Shown: one piece after another, positions 18,679 to 27,008 of the stretch
How the letters are laid out: each line of letters opens with the position of its first letter
How positions within the stretch are numbered: the first letter of the stretch is position 1
Origin: DAISKN01 sp963716925
Lineage (GTDB): Bacteria > Acidobacteriota > Vicinamibacteria > Marinacidobacterales > SMYC01
Length of the DNA stretch: 64,000 bases
Assembly: GCA_963716925.1 (NCBI GenBank)
Contig: CAVQUX010000006.1
Coordinates: 1,188,294-1,252,293, forward strand
Direction: 5' to 3'
Notes under the pieces: model-generated
What the model saw: the letters and a program-made list of their open reading frames with translations, nothing else
The model's database searches: none
Told to the model about the DNA's origin: nothing
Made by a program: the position numbers and the translations under genes

Positions 18679-18755
18679 GGGCGGGAATCGTAAGGCGGTG
18701 CCGCGCTCCAAGCAAGCTCTTCGAGTTTTGTGATAGAAAAAGCACCTTCGAAGTC

Positions 18756-19652
18756 ATGTTGACGAAGCTGTCCGGCGTCTACACGGTTCTGCCCACACCT
18801 TTCGACGAGAATGGCGCCGTCGATCGCGAGAGTCTGGAGAGAGTCATCGAGCTCTTCCTCGGCGACGGAGTCTCCGGTTTCACCGCCCTCGGCGTCACCA
18901 GCGAGGCGGCGCGGCTCTCGGACGCCGAGCGTCAGCTCGTGCTCGAGACCACGATGGCGAGCGTCGACGGCCGCGTTCCCGTCATCGTCGGCGCCACGGG
19001 CTCCGGACTCGACACCTGCCTGGGCTACTGCGCAGCCGCCAGGGACGCGGGAGCCGCGGGGGTCATGGTGAGCCCTCCCCGGATGCCAAAATTGAGCTCG
19101 GCTTACGTCCATCGCCACTTCGCGGCGATCGCCGAGAAGTTCGATTTCGCCATCGTGATCCAGGACTACCCGCCCATCTCCGGCTATCACCTGGAGGCCT
19201 CGCTCCTCGTCGAGCTCTGCCGCGAGCTCCCCTCGGCACGGACCATCAAGCTCGAAGACGCCCCCACTCCCTACAAGACCGCGCGCATCCGCGAGCTGGA
19301 GGACGGCCTGGGAATCGACATCTTCGGGGGCCTCGGAGGCGCCTACCTCATCGAAGAGCTGATTTGCGGCGCCAACGGCGCCATGACCGGCTTCGCCTAT
19401 CCCAAGCTTCTGGTGGAAGTCGTCTCGAAGTGGAATTCCGGCAGGAAGGACGAGGCCGCCGACTACTTCTATCGCCACGCTCCGCTGATGCGGTTCGAGT
19501 TCCAGGAAGGCATCGGCATGGCGATCCGCAAAGAGATGCTCCGGCGTAGAGGGGCTCTGAAGCACGCGGCGATCCGCCCCCCAGGAGCGGCTCTGGACCG
19601 CTCGACGATGGACACGCTCGATCGCATCCTGAAGTGGTTCGAGCTCGACTGA
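18756..19652 (+). CDS. DapA/dihydrodipicolinate synthase family lyase
   Basis: 298 aa with a complete (βα)8 aldolase fold. The Schiff-base lysine is in ARTIKLEDAP, the catalytic tyrosine in VIQDYPPISGY, and ALGVTSEAARLSDAER plus VIVGATGSG are the usual substrate and phosphate-side motifs. The family includes 4-hydroxy-tetrahydrodipicolinate synthase, N-acetylneuraminate lyase, KDG aldolase and Δ1-pyrroline-4-hydroxy-2-carboxylate deaminase (LhpC). Next to proline dehydrogenase, 17 bp away, the last fits best, but sequence alone does not decide. A 77-bp divergent promoter region separates it from the reductase gene. Confidence 0.85.
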   Translation: MLTKLSGVYTVLPTPFDENGAVDRESLERVIELFLGDGVSGFTALGVTSEAARLSDAERQLVLETTMASVDGRVPVIVGATGSGLDTCLGYCAAARDAGAAGVMVSPPRMPKLSSAYVHRHFAAIAEKFDFAIVIQDYPPISGYHLEASLLVELCRELPSARTIKLEDAPTPYKTARIRELEDGLGIDIFGGLGGAYLIEELICGANGAMTGFAYPKLLVEVVSKWNSGRKDEAADYFYRHAPLMRFEFQEGIGMAIRKEMLRRRGALKHAAIRPPGAALDRSTMDTLDRILKWFELD

Positions 19653-19669
19653 TTGGGAGATAAGCATCG

Positions 19670-20575
19670 ATGGGCGCGCTCGACTGGGTGATTTCCACAT
19701 CGCTTCCGCTCGTTCCCAAAGCGCTGGTGAGCGTCTTCGCCAAGCCTTACGTCGCGGGAGAGACGCTTTCGGACCAGCTCCGGGTCATTCAGGATCTGAA
19801 CTCTCAAGGCTTCATGGTGGCGAGCGGGATCCTCGGCGAGTTCGTCACCCGCCGGGAGGAATCGGAGCAGGCGGTCCGCGAGTACCAGCAGTGCCTCGAC
19901 GAGATCGCCGCCCGGAAACTCGACAGCAACATCCACACCAAGCCCACACACCTGGGTCTCAAGCTCGACAAGGAGTTCTGCTACCAGAACATGCGGAGGA
20001 TCCTGGAGCACGCCAGGGGCTATGGGAACTTCATGCGCATGGACATGGAGGACTCCCCCTGCATCGACGACACCCTCGAGCTCTATTACCGACTCCGCGA
20101 GGACTTCCAGAACGTCGGCGTCGTCATCCAGTCGCGCGTGCGGAGGAGCCTCGCGGACGTGAGGAAGCTCGCGGCGGTCAAGGCCAACGTGCGGCTCTGC
20201 AAGGGCGTCTACATCGAGCCTCGCGAGATCGCCTACACCGACTTCCGGATCATCCAGGAGAACTACGTCATGCTCCTGGAGGAGCTCCTGAGCGCGGGAT
20301 GTTACGTGGGAATCGCGACCCATGACGAGCTTCTGGTCTGGGAGGCCTGCCGGATAATCGACAGGCTCGGATTGAAGGCGCATCAGTACGAGTTCCAGAT
20401 GCTTCACGGAGTCCAGCCCCAGCTGCGCCGCATCGTCCGCGCGCAAGGGCATCGGCTCCGCGTCGCCGTTCCTTTCGGTCCGAACTGGTATCCCTACTCG
20501 ATTCGGCGGCTTCGCAAGAACCCGGCGATCGCCGGCTACGTGTTCAAGGCGATTTTCAAAGGATCGCCGAGTTGA
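19670..20575 (+). CDS. Proline dehydrogenase family protein
   Basis: 301 aa, the size of monofunctional PRODH. The FAD barrel shows NIHTKPTHLGLKLDKEF, MRMDMEDSPCIDDTLELYY, VRLCKGVYIEPREIAYTD, IATHDELL, HQYEFQMLHGV and the C-terminal VAVPFGPNWYPYSIRRLRKN that binds flavin and proline. It oxidises L-proline to Δ1-pyrroline-5-carboxylate and passes electrons to the quinone pool. The P5C dehydrogenase partner is not in the window. It follows the DapA-like gene by 17 bp. Its stop overlaps the TTG start of the FMN oxidase by 4 bp, so the three genes form a coupled operon. Confidence 0.9.
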   Translation: MGALDWVISTSLPLVPKALVSVFAKPYVAGETLSDQLRVIQDLNSQGFMVASGILGEFVTRREESEQAVREYQQCLDEIAARKLDSNIHTKPTHLGLKLDKEFCYQNMRRILEHARGYGNFMRMDMEDSPCIDDTLELYYRLREDFQNVGVVIQSRVRRSLADVRKLAAVKANVRLCKGVYIEPREIAYTDFRIIQENYVMLLEELLSAGCYVGIATHDELLVWEACRIIDRLGLKAHQYEFQMLHGVQPQLRRIVRAQGHRLRVAVPFGPNWYPYSIRRLRKNPAIAGYVFKAIFKGSPS

Positions 20576-21744
20576 ACGAGCGGCGGCGTTTTCTGCGGTA
20601 CCTCGCGGGAAGCCCGCTTCTCGCGCTTCCCCAGAGCGGACCGATCTCGGATCCCGCCGAAGCTCTCAACGTCTTCGATTTCCACGACGCCGCCAAGGCC
20701 GTGCTGCCCAAAGCGCACTACGGTTACATGGCTACGGGAGTCGACGACGATCGCACGCTGCACGCGAATAGCGACGCTTTCCAGCGGTATCAGCTCCGCA
20801 TGCGCCGGCTCGTCGACGTGAGGAAGGTGGATACGTCGGTCGAGCTCCTCGGATCGCGATGGGAGACTCCGATCTTCCTCTGCCCGGTGGGGAGCCAGAG
20901 AGCGTTCCACGCCGATGGAGAGATCGCGGTGGCGAGGGCTGCGCGCGCGAAGGGACATCTCCAGATACTCTCGACCACGACGACCTCTTCGGTCGAAGAG
21001 GTGTCGAAGGCGCGGGGCGCGCCTGTGTGGTACCAGCTCTATCCAACGGAGGACTGGACCATCACCCGCTCGCTCCTGAAGCGCGCCGAGGCTGCGGGGT
21101 GCCCCGTCGTCGCTCTGACCGTCGATCTCTACGGCGGGAGCAACCGCGAGACTCTCGAGCGTTTCCGCAAGCTCGACGACCGCGACTGCGACCTGTGCCA
21201 CGAGCCCGATGGAGGCTACGCCGGCTACATCCGGAACAAACCGATGTTCCAGGGCCTGGACATCTCCGGGGCGAAGAGCAACTCGCCGGCGGACCTCACC
21301 TGGGACTTCGTGGACCGGCTGAAGGACGCGACGTCGATGAAGGTCTTCGTGAAGGGAATCGTCACCGGGGAAGATGCCGCGCTCGCTCTCGAGCACGGGG
21401 TCGAGGGGATCGTCGTCTCGAATCACGGAGGCCGGGCCGAGGAGAGCGGACGGTCCACGATCGAATGTCTGCCCGAGGTGGCGAGCGCCGTCTCGGGGCG
21501 GATCCCCGTCCTCATCGACGGCGGATTCCGGAGGGGAACCGACGTCTTCAAGGCGCTCGCGCTCGGCGCCGACGCCGTCGGAATCGGCCGTCCTTACCTC
21601 TGGGGTCTCGCGGCCTTCGGCCAGCCGGGGGTCGAAGCGGTGCTCACCATCCTCCGGCGCGAGCTCGAGATGGTGATGCGCCAGGCGGGAACGCCGTCGG
21701 TCGGGCAGATCGGGCGCGAGCGGATCGTCGACGTTCGAGGTTAG
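20572..21744 (+). CDS. FMN-dependent 2-hydroxyacid oxidase/dehydrogenase
   Basis: 390 aa from a TTG start overlapping the proline dehydrogenase stop (TTGA). An N-terminal NERRRFLRYLAGSPLLALP looks like a twin-arginine or membrane signal. The barrel carries AKAVLPKAHYGYMATGVDDD, FLCPVGSQRAFHADGE, VWYQLYPTEDW, FVKGIVTGEDA, the catalytic histidine in VSNHGGRAEESG, and IDGGFRRGTDVFKALALGAD with AVGIGRPYLWG for FMN phosphate. It resembles lactate oxidase/lactate dehydrogenase (LldD) and glycolate oxidase. With the LarA racemase nearby it may oxidise one enantiomer of a racemised hydroxyacid. A diverged copy of its 5' part is at 23683. Confidence 0.9.
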   Translation: MNERRRFLRYLAGSPLLALPQSGPISDPAEALNVFDFHDAAKAVLPKAHYGYMATGVDDDRTLHANSDAFQRYQLRMRRLVDVRKVDTSVELLGSRWETPIFLCPVGSQRAFHADGEIAVARAARAKGHLQILSTTTTSSVEEVSKARGAPVWYQLYPTEDWTITRSLLKRAEAAGCPVVALTVDLYGGSNRETLERFRKLDDRDCDLCHEPDGGYAGYIRNKPMFQGLDISGAKSNSPADLTWDFVDRLKDATSMKVFVKGIVTGEDAALALEHGVEGIVVSNHGGRAEESGRSTIECLPEVASAVSGRIPVLIDGGFRRGTDVFKALALGADAVGIGRPYLWGLAAFGQPGVEAVLTILRRELEMVMRQAGTPSVGQIGRERIVDVRG

Positions 21745-21749
21745 GAGTC

Positions 21750-21850
21750 CTACCAGCCGATGGCGTAGCCGTCGCGCCGCGGGTCGGCGCCTCCCATCAG
21801 CACCCGGGTCCTGGGGTTGATGGCAATCCCCTGCGCTCCTCCGAACGTCG
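21750..21850 (-). pseudogene. Fragment: 3' end of gamma-glutamyltransferase
   Basis: Encodes the last ~31 residues of the ggt gene at 32479 (FGGAQGIAINPRTRVLMGGA, DPRRDGYAIGW, stop) in the same orientation, with about five mismatches per 100 bp. Upstream residues no longer match. It begins 5 bp after the oxidase stop and marks the left edge of the island. Confidence 0.8.
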
Positions 21851-22116
21851 TCGCCAATCGCAGAAGGATTCGGCGCCCCTCGCATTCGTGGCCGGGAACG
21901 CTCGTGAACTTCAGAAACGTCATCGAGCGTGCCGTCGTGGCCGCTACGGGTCCGACGTTGCAACTGCCGGGGCCGGAACGCTGCATCGACCGTATCGAGC
22001 ATGGACCCCGTCGCCGCGCACGCTCGCGCAAGTCGGCGTGCCAGCCAGCACTCTCGCGGGTTACGAAGCGCACGCGGGGACAACCGCAGGTCGTCGGCTG
22101 ATCGAACCCCAGGCAA
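21851..22116. other. Non-coding gap inside the island's left edge
   Basis: About 265 bp with no credible gene. Frames here are short and shadow-like. A weak continuation of the ggt-like frame is seen, but no family motif could be read. Confidence 0.5.
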
Positions 22117-22178
22117 CTGATAGGGAATTCTAACCGAGCGGGTTGCCGGAAACGGAGGACGGAGGGAACTTCCACTCG
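22117..22178 (+). repeat. Island inner direct repeat, left copy
   Basis: Begins CTGATAGGGAATTCTAACCG and ends TTCCACTCG. It matches 32368-32422 except for a 7-bp extra unit (a doubled ACGGAGG). The origin is unclear; it may be a mobile-element end or recombination site. Confidence 0.8.
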
Positions 22179-22314
22179 AGGCCCAGCCTCGAGAGAGGTC
22201 GACGTCCAAGGGATACGCAGTCAATCTGGAAGGGAACTCTGAATCGAGGTGATGGAACCGGTAGCGGACGGCGAGAAGGCAGAAGTCTAGAGTTGAAATG
22301 AGGGTTCGGGGTTT

Positions 22315-23606
22315 TTACTGGGGCTGAGTCGAGTTAGGTGGAGCTCTTGGGCAAGCTCCGGTTTGGAGGTGGTCGAGGATTTGGCGGATGACATTGGGTT
22401 CGATAATGAAAGCGAGAATTTTCATCCTTGCGCCGCAGCGGGAGCAGGTCAGAGGGTCGACCTCGTAGATGCGGTAGATGAGCTCTCTCCACCGTTTGCT
22501 CAGAGTCCTTTTGGGAGTCGCGTCGACGGCTTCACCATCCGTCCCGGGCAGGTCTGTGTTCTCCCGTCGGTAGGTTGTGCGTACGCGGTTGGCGTAGGCG
22601 CCGTAGAAATGGACCAGATGCTTGTGGGGCTCGGGGACGTGGATGAGGACTCGGGCGAAAAACTCGAGGGGGTCGACGAGGGCCTCGTCGTCGACCTCCT
22701 GTCCTGCTTTGGGCTCGTAGAAGAAGAGCTGGGAGTCCCGGTGATAGCGAAGGCGGGAGAGGTTCACCGGAGGTCGCATGAAATAGCAGGCGAGCTTGTG
22801 GAGCCCCTCGGAGTCGGCGGGAAAGACGGTGGTTCGGTTGTGAACGCCAAAACCGGAATTCCGCCAGGACAAGAGCAGGTCGATTCGCTCCTGGGTAATG
22901 AGGTCGCGGTTTCGAAGAAGTTCCAGGACCTTGTGCCGGAAGACGAGCTCGGCCTTATGGGAGTCCACATAGGGGACAGGTTGCCACGACCCGTCGTCGA
23001 GGAAAACCCCGCGAGTGACGATGGCATGAATGTGCGGGTTCCACTTGAGGGAGGAACCGAAGGTCTGTATCACGGCCACCATGCCGGGACGAGCCGTGGC
23101 TCATCTGAGGCGGCGACCATCATCACGCGGACGGTATCGTAGGCGAGCCGTGCGAGCTCTCCCAGGAGCTCTCGATGGAACAGAAAGTAGGGCCTGAGCA
23201 TCTTCGGGAGCGTGAGGACCCATTGAGCGTGAGCAACGTGGGCGAGAATCCTGTTCTGGAGCAGTTCGGAGAAGATCACCGCCCGCTTGGCACCACAGGA
23301 GGGACAGAGTCCGCGGCCTTTACAGGAGAATGCCACCAGGAACTGGGCCTGACATTCCGGGCAAAAGACGCGGGCGAAGCCCGATTCGAAAAGTCCACAA
23401 TCCAGGTAGCCGAAGACGGCGGAATCCCAAAAGGCTCGCCAGAGCCGTATCGTCGTTCGAATCGCTCTTCCCACAGACGCTTGAGGCTCTCGAAGTGGGT
23501 ATCGAGGAGCTGATACAGGGAGGTGGCGCGGGGATACGCGTCGGTAAGCGGCTGGGCAGGCGACGGCCAGCGGCAGTAACCCGGCGGGTGCAGCGACGCT
23601 GCCCAT
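22315..23606 (-). mobile_element. IS91-family insertion sequence, frameshifted transposase
   Basis: The transposase is clearly IS91-type. An N-terminal zinc-binding domain (FCPECQAQFLVAFSCKGRGL, CPSCGAKRAVIF, TLPKMLRPYFLFHRELLGEL) leads to the Y2 rolling-circle domain (LKWNPHIHAIVTRGVFLDD, RYHRDSQLFFYEP) and a terminal zinc ribbon (LTCSRCGARMKIL). A one-base loss near 23085 separates the halves. A second frame change near 23450 cuts off the N-terminal stretch (SLYQLLDTHFESLKRLWEER). As read it cannot make a full transposase. IS91 elements replicate by rolling circle and can carry flanking DNA when termination fails, relevant to the gene fragments on both sides. Exact ends were not resolved. 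Confidence 0.85.
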
Positions 23607-23682
23607 GACGGGTTAGGACGAAATCCGTCATGGATGACCGCCCTGGAGGACGGAACGGAAGAAACGGTGGTCTGCGAAGGCG

Positions 23683-23736
23683 GTGCTCCCCAAAGCGCAC
23701 TACGGATACATGGCGACGGGCGTCGACGACGACCTC
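23683..23736 (+). pseudogene. Fragment of an FMN 2-hydroxyacid oxidase gene
   Basis: Eighteen codons starting VLPKAHYGYMATGVDDD match codons near 20701-20754 of the intact oxidase with several silent differences. Homology stops abruptly afterwards. It lies just upstream of the IS91 transposase start and looks like a captured or truncated paralogue. Confidence 0.7.
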
Positions 23737-23829
23737 TTGAGCTTCCTTGCTACGCCAGGCGGAAAAGTCTCGGGCCGGCTCATTGCAATCTCCGAATCTT
23801 GCGTCCGCGATAACCCTAGCCCCGCGGGG

Positions 23830-24077
23830 CTACTCCGGGACGGCGCGAGACTTCTTGACCACGTCCCCAATCGTCTTTCCGATCTCACCGAACTGGGGTG
23901 GCCCTCGGGCACGATCCCGTCTACGGCGCAGCGAACGGCGCGCCTCCTTGTGCTGGGCTTCGAGCTCGCGGATCACAGCCTCGGTCTCTTGTCGTCGAGG
24001 GCGGCGAGGACCTCGTCGGGGTTCTCTTCCCGCGTAGTGAAGAGCCAGGCGGCCGACCGCGAGATCGACGACTTCAT
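23830..24077 (-). CDS. Small charged helical protein, one frameshift, coupled to SRPBCC gene
   Basis: ATG 24077 sits inside the stop of the SRPBCC gene (ATGA overlap), a strong sign of a real third operon gene. It reads MKSSISRSAAWLFTTREENP, then DEVLAALDD. One missing base near 23985 shifts to ETEAVIRELEAQHKEARRSL and ends GEIGKTIGDVVKKSRAVPE at 23830, about 83 aa. The middle is strongly helical and charged. No family is recognised. Confidence 0.45.
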
Positions 24078-24556
24078 GACTGTCCCACGCTCGCGCCCAG
24101 GGTGAGGAGAAGCTCGTCCAGTTGCGCGAACGTCTCGACCATCACATCCGCCGCCCCGGTGCCGGCAGCGTCGAGAGCTTCCTTCGAGGGATAAAGCTCG
24201 TGCATGACCAGCAACGTCTTGCCGCCTTTTTCCGCGAAGGTCACCGTCGTGACGGAACCCTCGTCACTTTCCTCATTGGTCCAGACGAGGCGCGAGTGCG
24301 GTGTTACTTCCTTGTACGTGCCGAAGAACGCCGCCTGTGAGTCCCCGTGTGCGAACTCCAAACGGTACCTTCCCCCGACACGAACATCCATTTCGCAGGA
24401 AAGCAGGGACATTCCCATCGACTTCGGCACCCACCACTGCCTGAACAGCTCGGGCTTGGTCCACGCTTCGAACACGAGGCGCGCCGGGCCGTTGAAAGTT
24501 CGCGTGACGACGAGCTCACGCTCGGACTTCCGCTCCACCGTCGTACGGTTCTTCAT
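24074..24556 (-). CDS. SRPBCC/AHSA1-domain protein
   Basis: 160 aa from MKNRTTVERKSERELVV; an ATG 11 codons upstream lies within the regulator gene and is less likely. It is a single START/Bet v1-like domain: TRTFNGPARLVFEAWTKPEL, FRQWWVPKSM, VGGRYRLEFA, FFGTYKEVTPHSRLVWTNEE, TLLVMHELYPSKEALDAAG and a terminal amphipathic helix. These proteins bind hydrophobic ligands in a deep cavity. They are very often encoded beside an ArsR-type repressor, as here, suggesting a ligand-responsive unit of unknown signal. Confidence 0.85.
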   Translation of the reverse strand: MKNRTTVERKSERELVVTRTFNGPARLVFEAWTKPELFRQWWVPKSMGMSLLSCEMDVRVGGRYRLEFAHGDSQAAFFGTYKEVTPHSRLVWTNEESDEGSVTTVTFAEKGGKTLLVMHELYPSKEALDAAGTGAADVMVETFAQLDELLLTLGASVGQS

Positions 24557-24566
24557 GGGGGCAACC

Positions 24567-24932
24567 TCACTCTCTCTTCTTGCGTCCATCGACCTTCTCC
24601 TTCCGTTTCAATTCCTCGACAACCTTGTCCAGCTCGTCGAAGCGTGCGTCCCAGAGCTGGCGGTACCTCTCAATCCATGCCGCCTCTTCCTCCAGTCGGC
24701 GCAGGCCGAGCTTGCAGGTCCGCACGCGCCCGACCTTCTCCGTGGTGACGAGCCCCGCCTGCTCTAAGACGCCGACGTGCTTCTTCATGCCCGTTAGGGT
24801 CATGTGGAACTTCTCGGCAAGGTCCGTGATCGAAGCGTCTGCACGCCCGAGCTGCTCCAGAACGCCGCGTCGGGTGGCGTCCGAGAGCGCGGCGAACGAG
24901 GCACCGAAGCCGGTCCGGGTATACTGAACCAT
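24567..24932 (-). CDS. ArsR-family winged-helix repressor
   Basis: 121 aa from MVQYTRTGFGASFAALSDAT; an ATG seven codons upstream is possible. The winged helix shows RRGVLEQLGRADASITDLAE, FHMTLTGMKKHVGVLEQAGL and VTTEKVGRVRTCKL. The C-terminal helix (WIERYRQLWDARFDELDKVV) is typical of the ArsR/SRPBCC-associated subgroup and lacks metal-binding cysteines. The start codon lies in a 26-bp palindrome, so it probably represses its own operon. The SRPBCC gene starts 11 bp downstream. Confidence 0.87.
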   Translation of the reverse strand: MVQYTRTGFGASFAALSDATRRGVLEQLGRADASITDLAEKFHMTLTGMKKHVGVLEQAGLVTTEKVGRVRTCKLGLRRLEEEAAWIERYRQLWDARFDELDKVVEELKRKEKVDGRKKRE

Positions 24933-24945
24933 GTGGTTCAGTATA
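24920..24945. promoter_or_regulatory. Palindromic operator over the arsR-type start codon
   Basis: Perfect 12-bp arms TATACTGAACCA and TGGTTCAGTATA are separated by two bases (TG). The repressor's ATG falls at the centre, so bound dimer would block both transcription and initiation. Confidence 0.75.
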
Positions 24946-25113
24946 TAACACACGGATTAGCGCATGCAAGGGGAGGCTGAGCGCGCGCTGCGTTGCCGGC
25001 CGCCTTCACTCCCCAATCGACCTCATTTCGATGCAGATTCGATCGACTCGGCGATCCCCAGGTCCTAAGCGCGATTGATCGGGGATGGTCGCGGCCGCAG
25101 CGCGCCGGCGCCG

Positions 25114-25593
25114 TCAGCGCCGCTCGAATACCTGCGACTCCTCGCAGGCCTGGCCGACGAACTTCGCGCTCTGGGTCATGGTCTGGCCATCGGTCGAGAC
25201 GGTACGCACATAGGACGACGTCATCTTGTCGTCCTTGGACCAGTGCACGAACTCTAGCCGGTTCGGGTTGACGAGCTTCCAGGTGATCGACTCCGTGGCC
25301 GGACGGTCCAACCCCGCGGGATACTTGTCGCCGTCGTAGCGCGCGACGTAGTGGATCCGCACGGGATTGCCGTCAGCGGCGACGCCGGTCCAGGTCGTAT
25401 AGATTAAGCCCCACCCCGCATCGACGATCACTCGTTCCGATTTTTTCGGTGCGTCCCCGCAGAACTTGGACTTGGCGACATTGAGCTCCCACTTGCCCTG
25501 GGTGAGATCCTTGGGGTTCGGCGGCTCAACCACCCTCGACATCGCCGGCGTGAGCAGCAACACCGCGGCAAAGCCCATCCGATGTCTTTTCAT
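25114..25593 (-). CDS. Predicted secreted protein of unknown function
   Basis: 159 aa from MKRHRMGFAAVLLLTPAMSR, a likely signal peptide. The mature part has beta-rich motifs seen in small secreted proteins of soil bacteria: GKWELNVAKSKFCGDAPKKS, IHYVARYDGDKYPAG, ITWKLVNPNRLEFVH and YVRTVSTDGQTMTQSA. No enzyme family is recognised. It is last in the co-directional series from 31241, 42 bp after the COG4315 gene, and may share its transcript. Confidence 0.6.
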   Translation of the reverse strand: MKRHRMGFAAVLLLTPAMSRVVEPPNPKDLTQGKWELNVAKSKFCGDAPKKSERVIVDAGWGLIYTTWTGVAADGNPVRIHYVARYDGDKYPAGLDRPATESITWKLVNPNRLEFVHWSKDDKMTSSYVRTVSTDGQTMTQSAKFVGQACEESQVFERR

Positions 25594-25641
25594 CGCCACG
25601 TCTCCCCTCGCCTGGTCAATCCCTCAGCCGCGAGAGGTCGA

Positions 25642-26976
25642 TCAGTCGTATTCAGCGGCCTTGGACTTGGCCTTCTCCACCGACTCCGTATAGAGCATCA
25701 CGTAGTGCCAGTAGAAGCCTGAGCCAAAGCCCCTATCATAGCCGGTACCGCCGCTCGCGACGCCTCCGCTCGGCGTCAGATCAATACTGTCGTTCTTCGC
25801 GTCTCCGTACACGATGACGTGGCGGTTGTTGCCTTTCATGTCACCGAGTTTCTTGTCATCCACATACGTATACAGAGCGGCCCCTTTGTAGACCCACTGC
25901 TTGGTACCCTCAGGCCGAATCGCGATCTCCCAGAATCCACGAGGCTGGGCGTCGGCGGGCGCCACGACCGGATGCCAGGTCTCCAAACATTCGCCCTCAC
26001 AGCCGCGGATACCGACGGTCTTCGCATTGTCGTAAGGTAAATAATAGCCGTCGCGGGTGCTTCGCCCGCCGTACTGCAGCTTGTACTGACCTTCCGTGTA
26101 GACCGTCAGGCCGCTTGCCGTGGTCATCACCGGACCATGGGTGATGGCCTTCGTGATCTGCACATCGCTCGGCATGTAGTGCTTCACGACCAAGGCCACT
26201 TGGGCCGAACTGTCAGCGAACATACCGTTGATATCCCCGGGCGAATAGTCTTCACGGTACGTGTAGAGGGGCCGGCCCTTGTATGCCCACTGCAGGGTAT
26301 TGTCTTCCCGTTCCACGATGGTGAAGTCGCCCCTGGGAAGAGCGGCAGACGGTGCATACACAGGCCGCCAGTCATAGGGGTTCTTGGGGGCCGCGCTCAG
26401 GTGGTACATCACCGCGCCTGACTCTGTGTCAACAAGCCCGTAGCCGGCGGCGACTTCAAGGCTCCGCACCTTGATTCCGGCGGGGGCCGCGACAGCGGCT
26501 TCAGGACGGAAGTCGACCTCTTTCCAGTAGACGCCTTTATCGGATTCCTTCGCCCCGACGATCTCGGCAATGGGCCGCGAGCCCTTGTACTGAAAGAGCG
26601 GCTGCCCCTGGTAGGCCCACTGTTTGATGCCGCCTTCACTATCGACGAGAGTCCAGACATCGTAGGCAACGGCTCCCGCGGGCGCAGCGAGCGGAGAAAA
26701 CTCCTTGGCGCAGTCGCCGGCGCAATTCACCTTACCGGTCGCGTCAGCATTCACGGCAAAGAGAGGGTTGCCCTCCCCGTCACCAATCCGCCGATAGCCG
26801 AATCTCTGGGCGCCGTTAGAGACATCGACCATCGTCAACCCCGGGGGCGTCGAGTAGGGTACCTCGCCTGCATTCGGATTTGCCGCTGCTTGCGCGCCAG
26901 CGGACAGGCTCATGAGCGCAGAAAGAAGCGCCGCGAAGCCGTAACCAATGCGATGGTCAGCGTGTGGCGTCGGCAT
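25642..26976 (-). CDS. Secreted COG4315-type repeat protein (PF03640-like repeats)
   Basis: 444 aa from MPTPHADHRIGYGFAALLSA, chosen because GGAG lies seven bases upstream; an ATG eight codons earlier is weaker. After a signal peptide there are about three copies of the secreted-repeat unit: a Cys-Xn-Cys loop (CAGDCAKEF; CEGECLETWHP), a TLVDSEGGIKQWAYQGQPL or EREDNTLQWAYKGRPLYTY or RPEGTKQWVYKGAALYTYVD strand pair, and a following acidic turn. The biochemical role of such repeats is unknown. It follows the DUF1552 gene by 32 bp in the lower-GC operon. Confidence 0.8.
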   Translation of the reverse strand: MPTPHADHRIGYGFAALLSALMSLSAGAQAAANPNAGEVPYSTPPGLTMVDVSNGAQRFGYRRIGDGEGNPLFAVNADATGKVNCAGDCAKEFSPLAAPAGAVAYDVWTLVDSEGGIKQWAYQGQPLFQYKGSRPIAEIVGAKESDKGVYWKEVDFRPEAAVAAPAGIKVRSLEVAAGYGLVDTESGAVMYHLSAAPKNPYDWRPVYAPSAALPRGDFTIVEREDNTLQWAYKGRPLYTYREDYSPGDINGMFADSSAQVALVVKHYMPSDVQITKAITHGPVMTTASGLTVYTEGQYKLQYGGRSTRDGYYLPYDNAKTVGIRGCEGECLETWHPVVAPADAQPRGFWEIAIRPEGTKQWVYKGAALYTYVDDKKLGDMKGNNRHVIVYGDAKNDSIDLTPSGGVASGGTGYDRGFGSGFYWHYVMLYTESVEKAKSKAAEYD

Positions 26977-27008
26977 CTGAGTGCTCCGGTTATGGACCAT
27001 TAGGTTCT

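Noticed and set aside
22201..22314. Possible group II intron remnant beside the IS91 element (GATGGAACCGGTAGCGGACG)
   Set aside because: It has a vague resemblance to intron leader sequence, but no reverse transcriptase and no domain V hairpin could be found.
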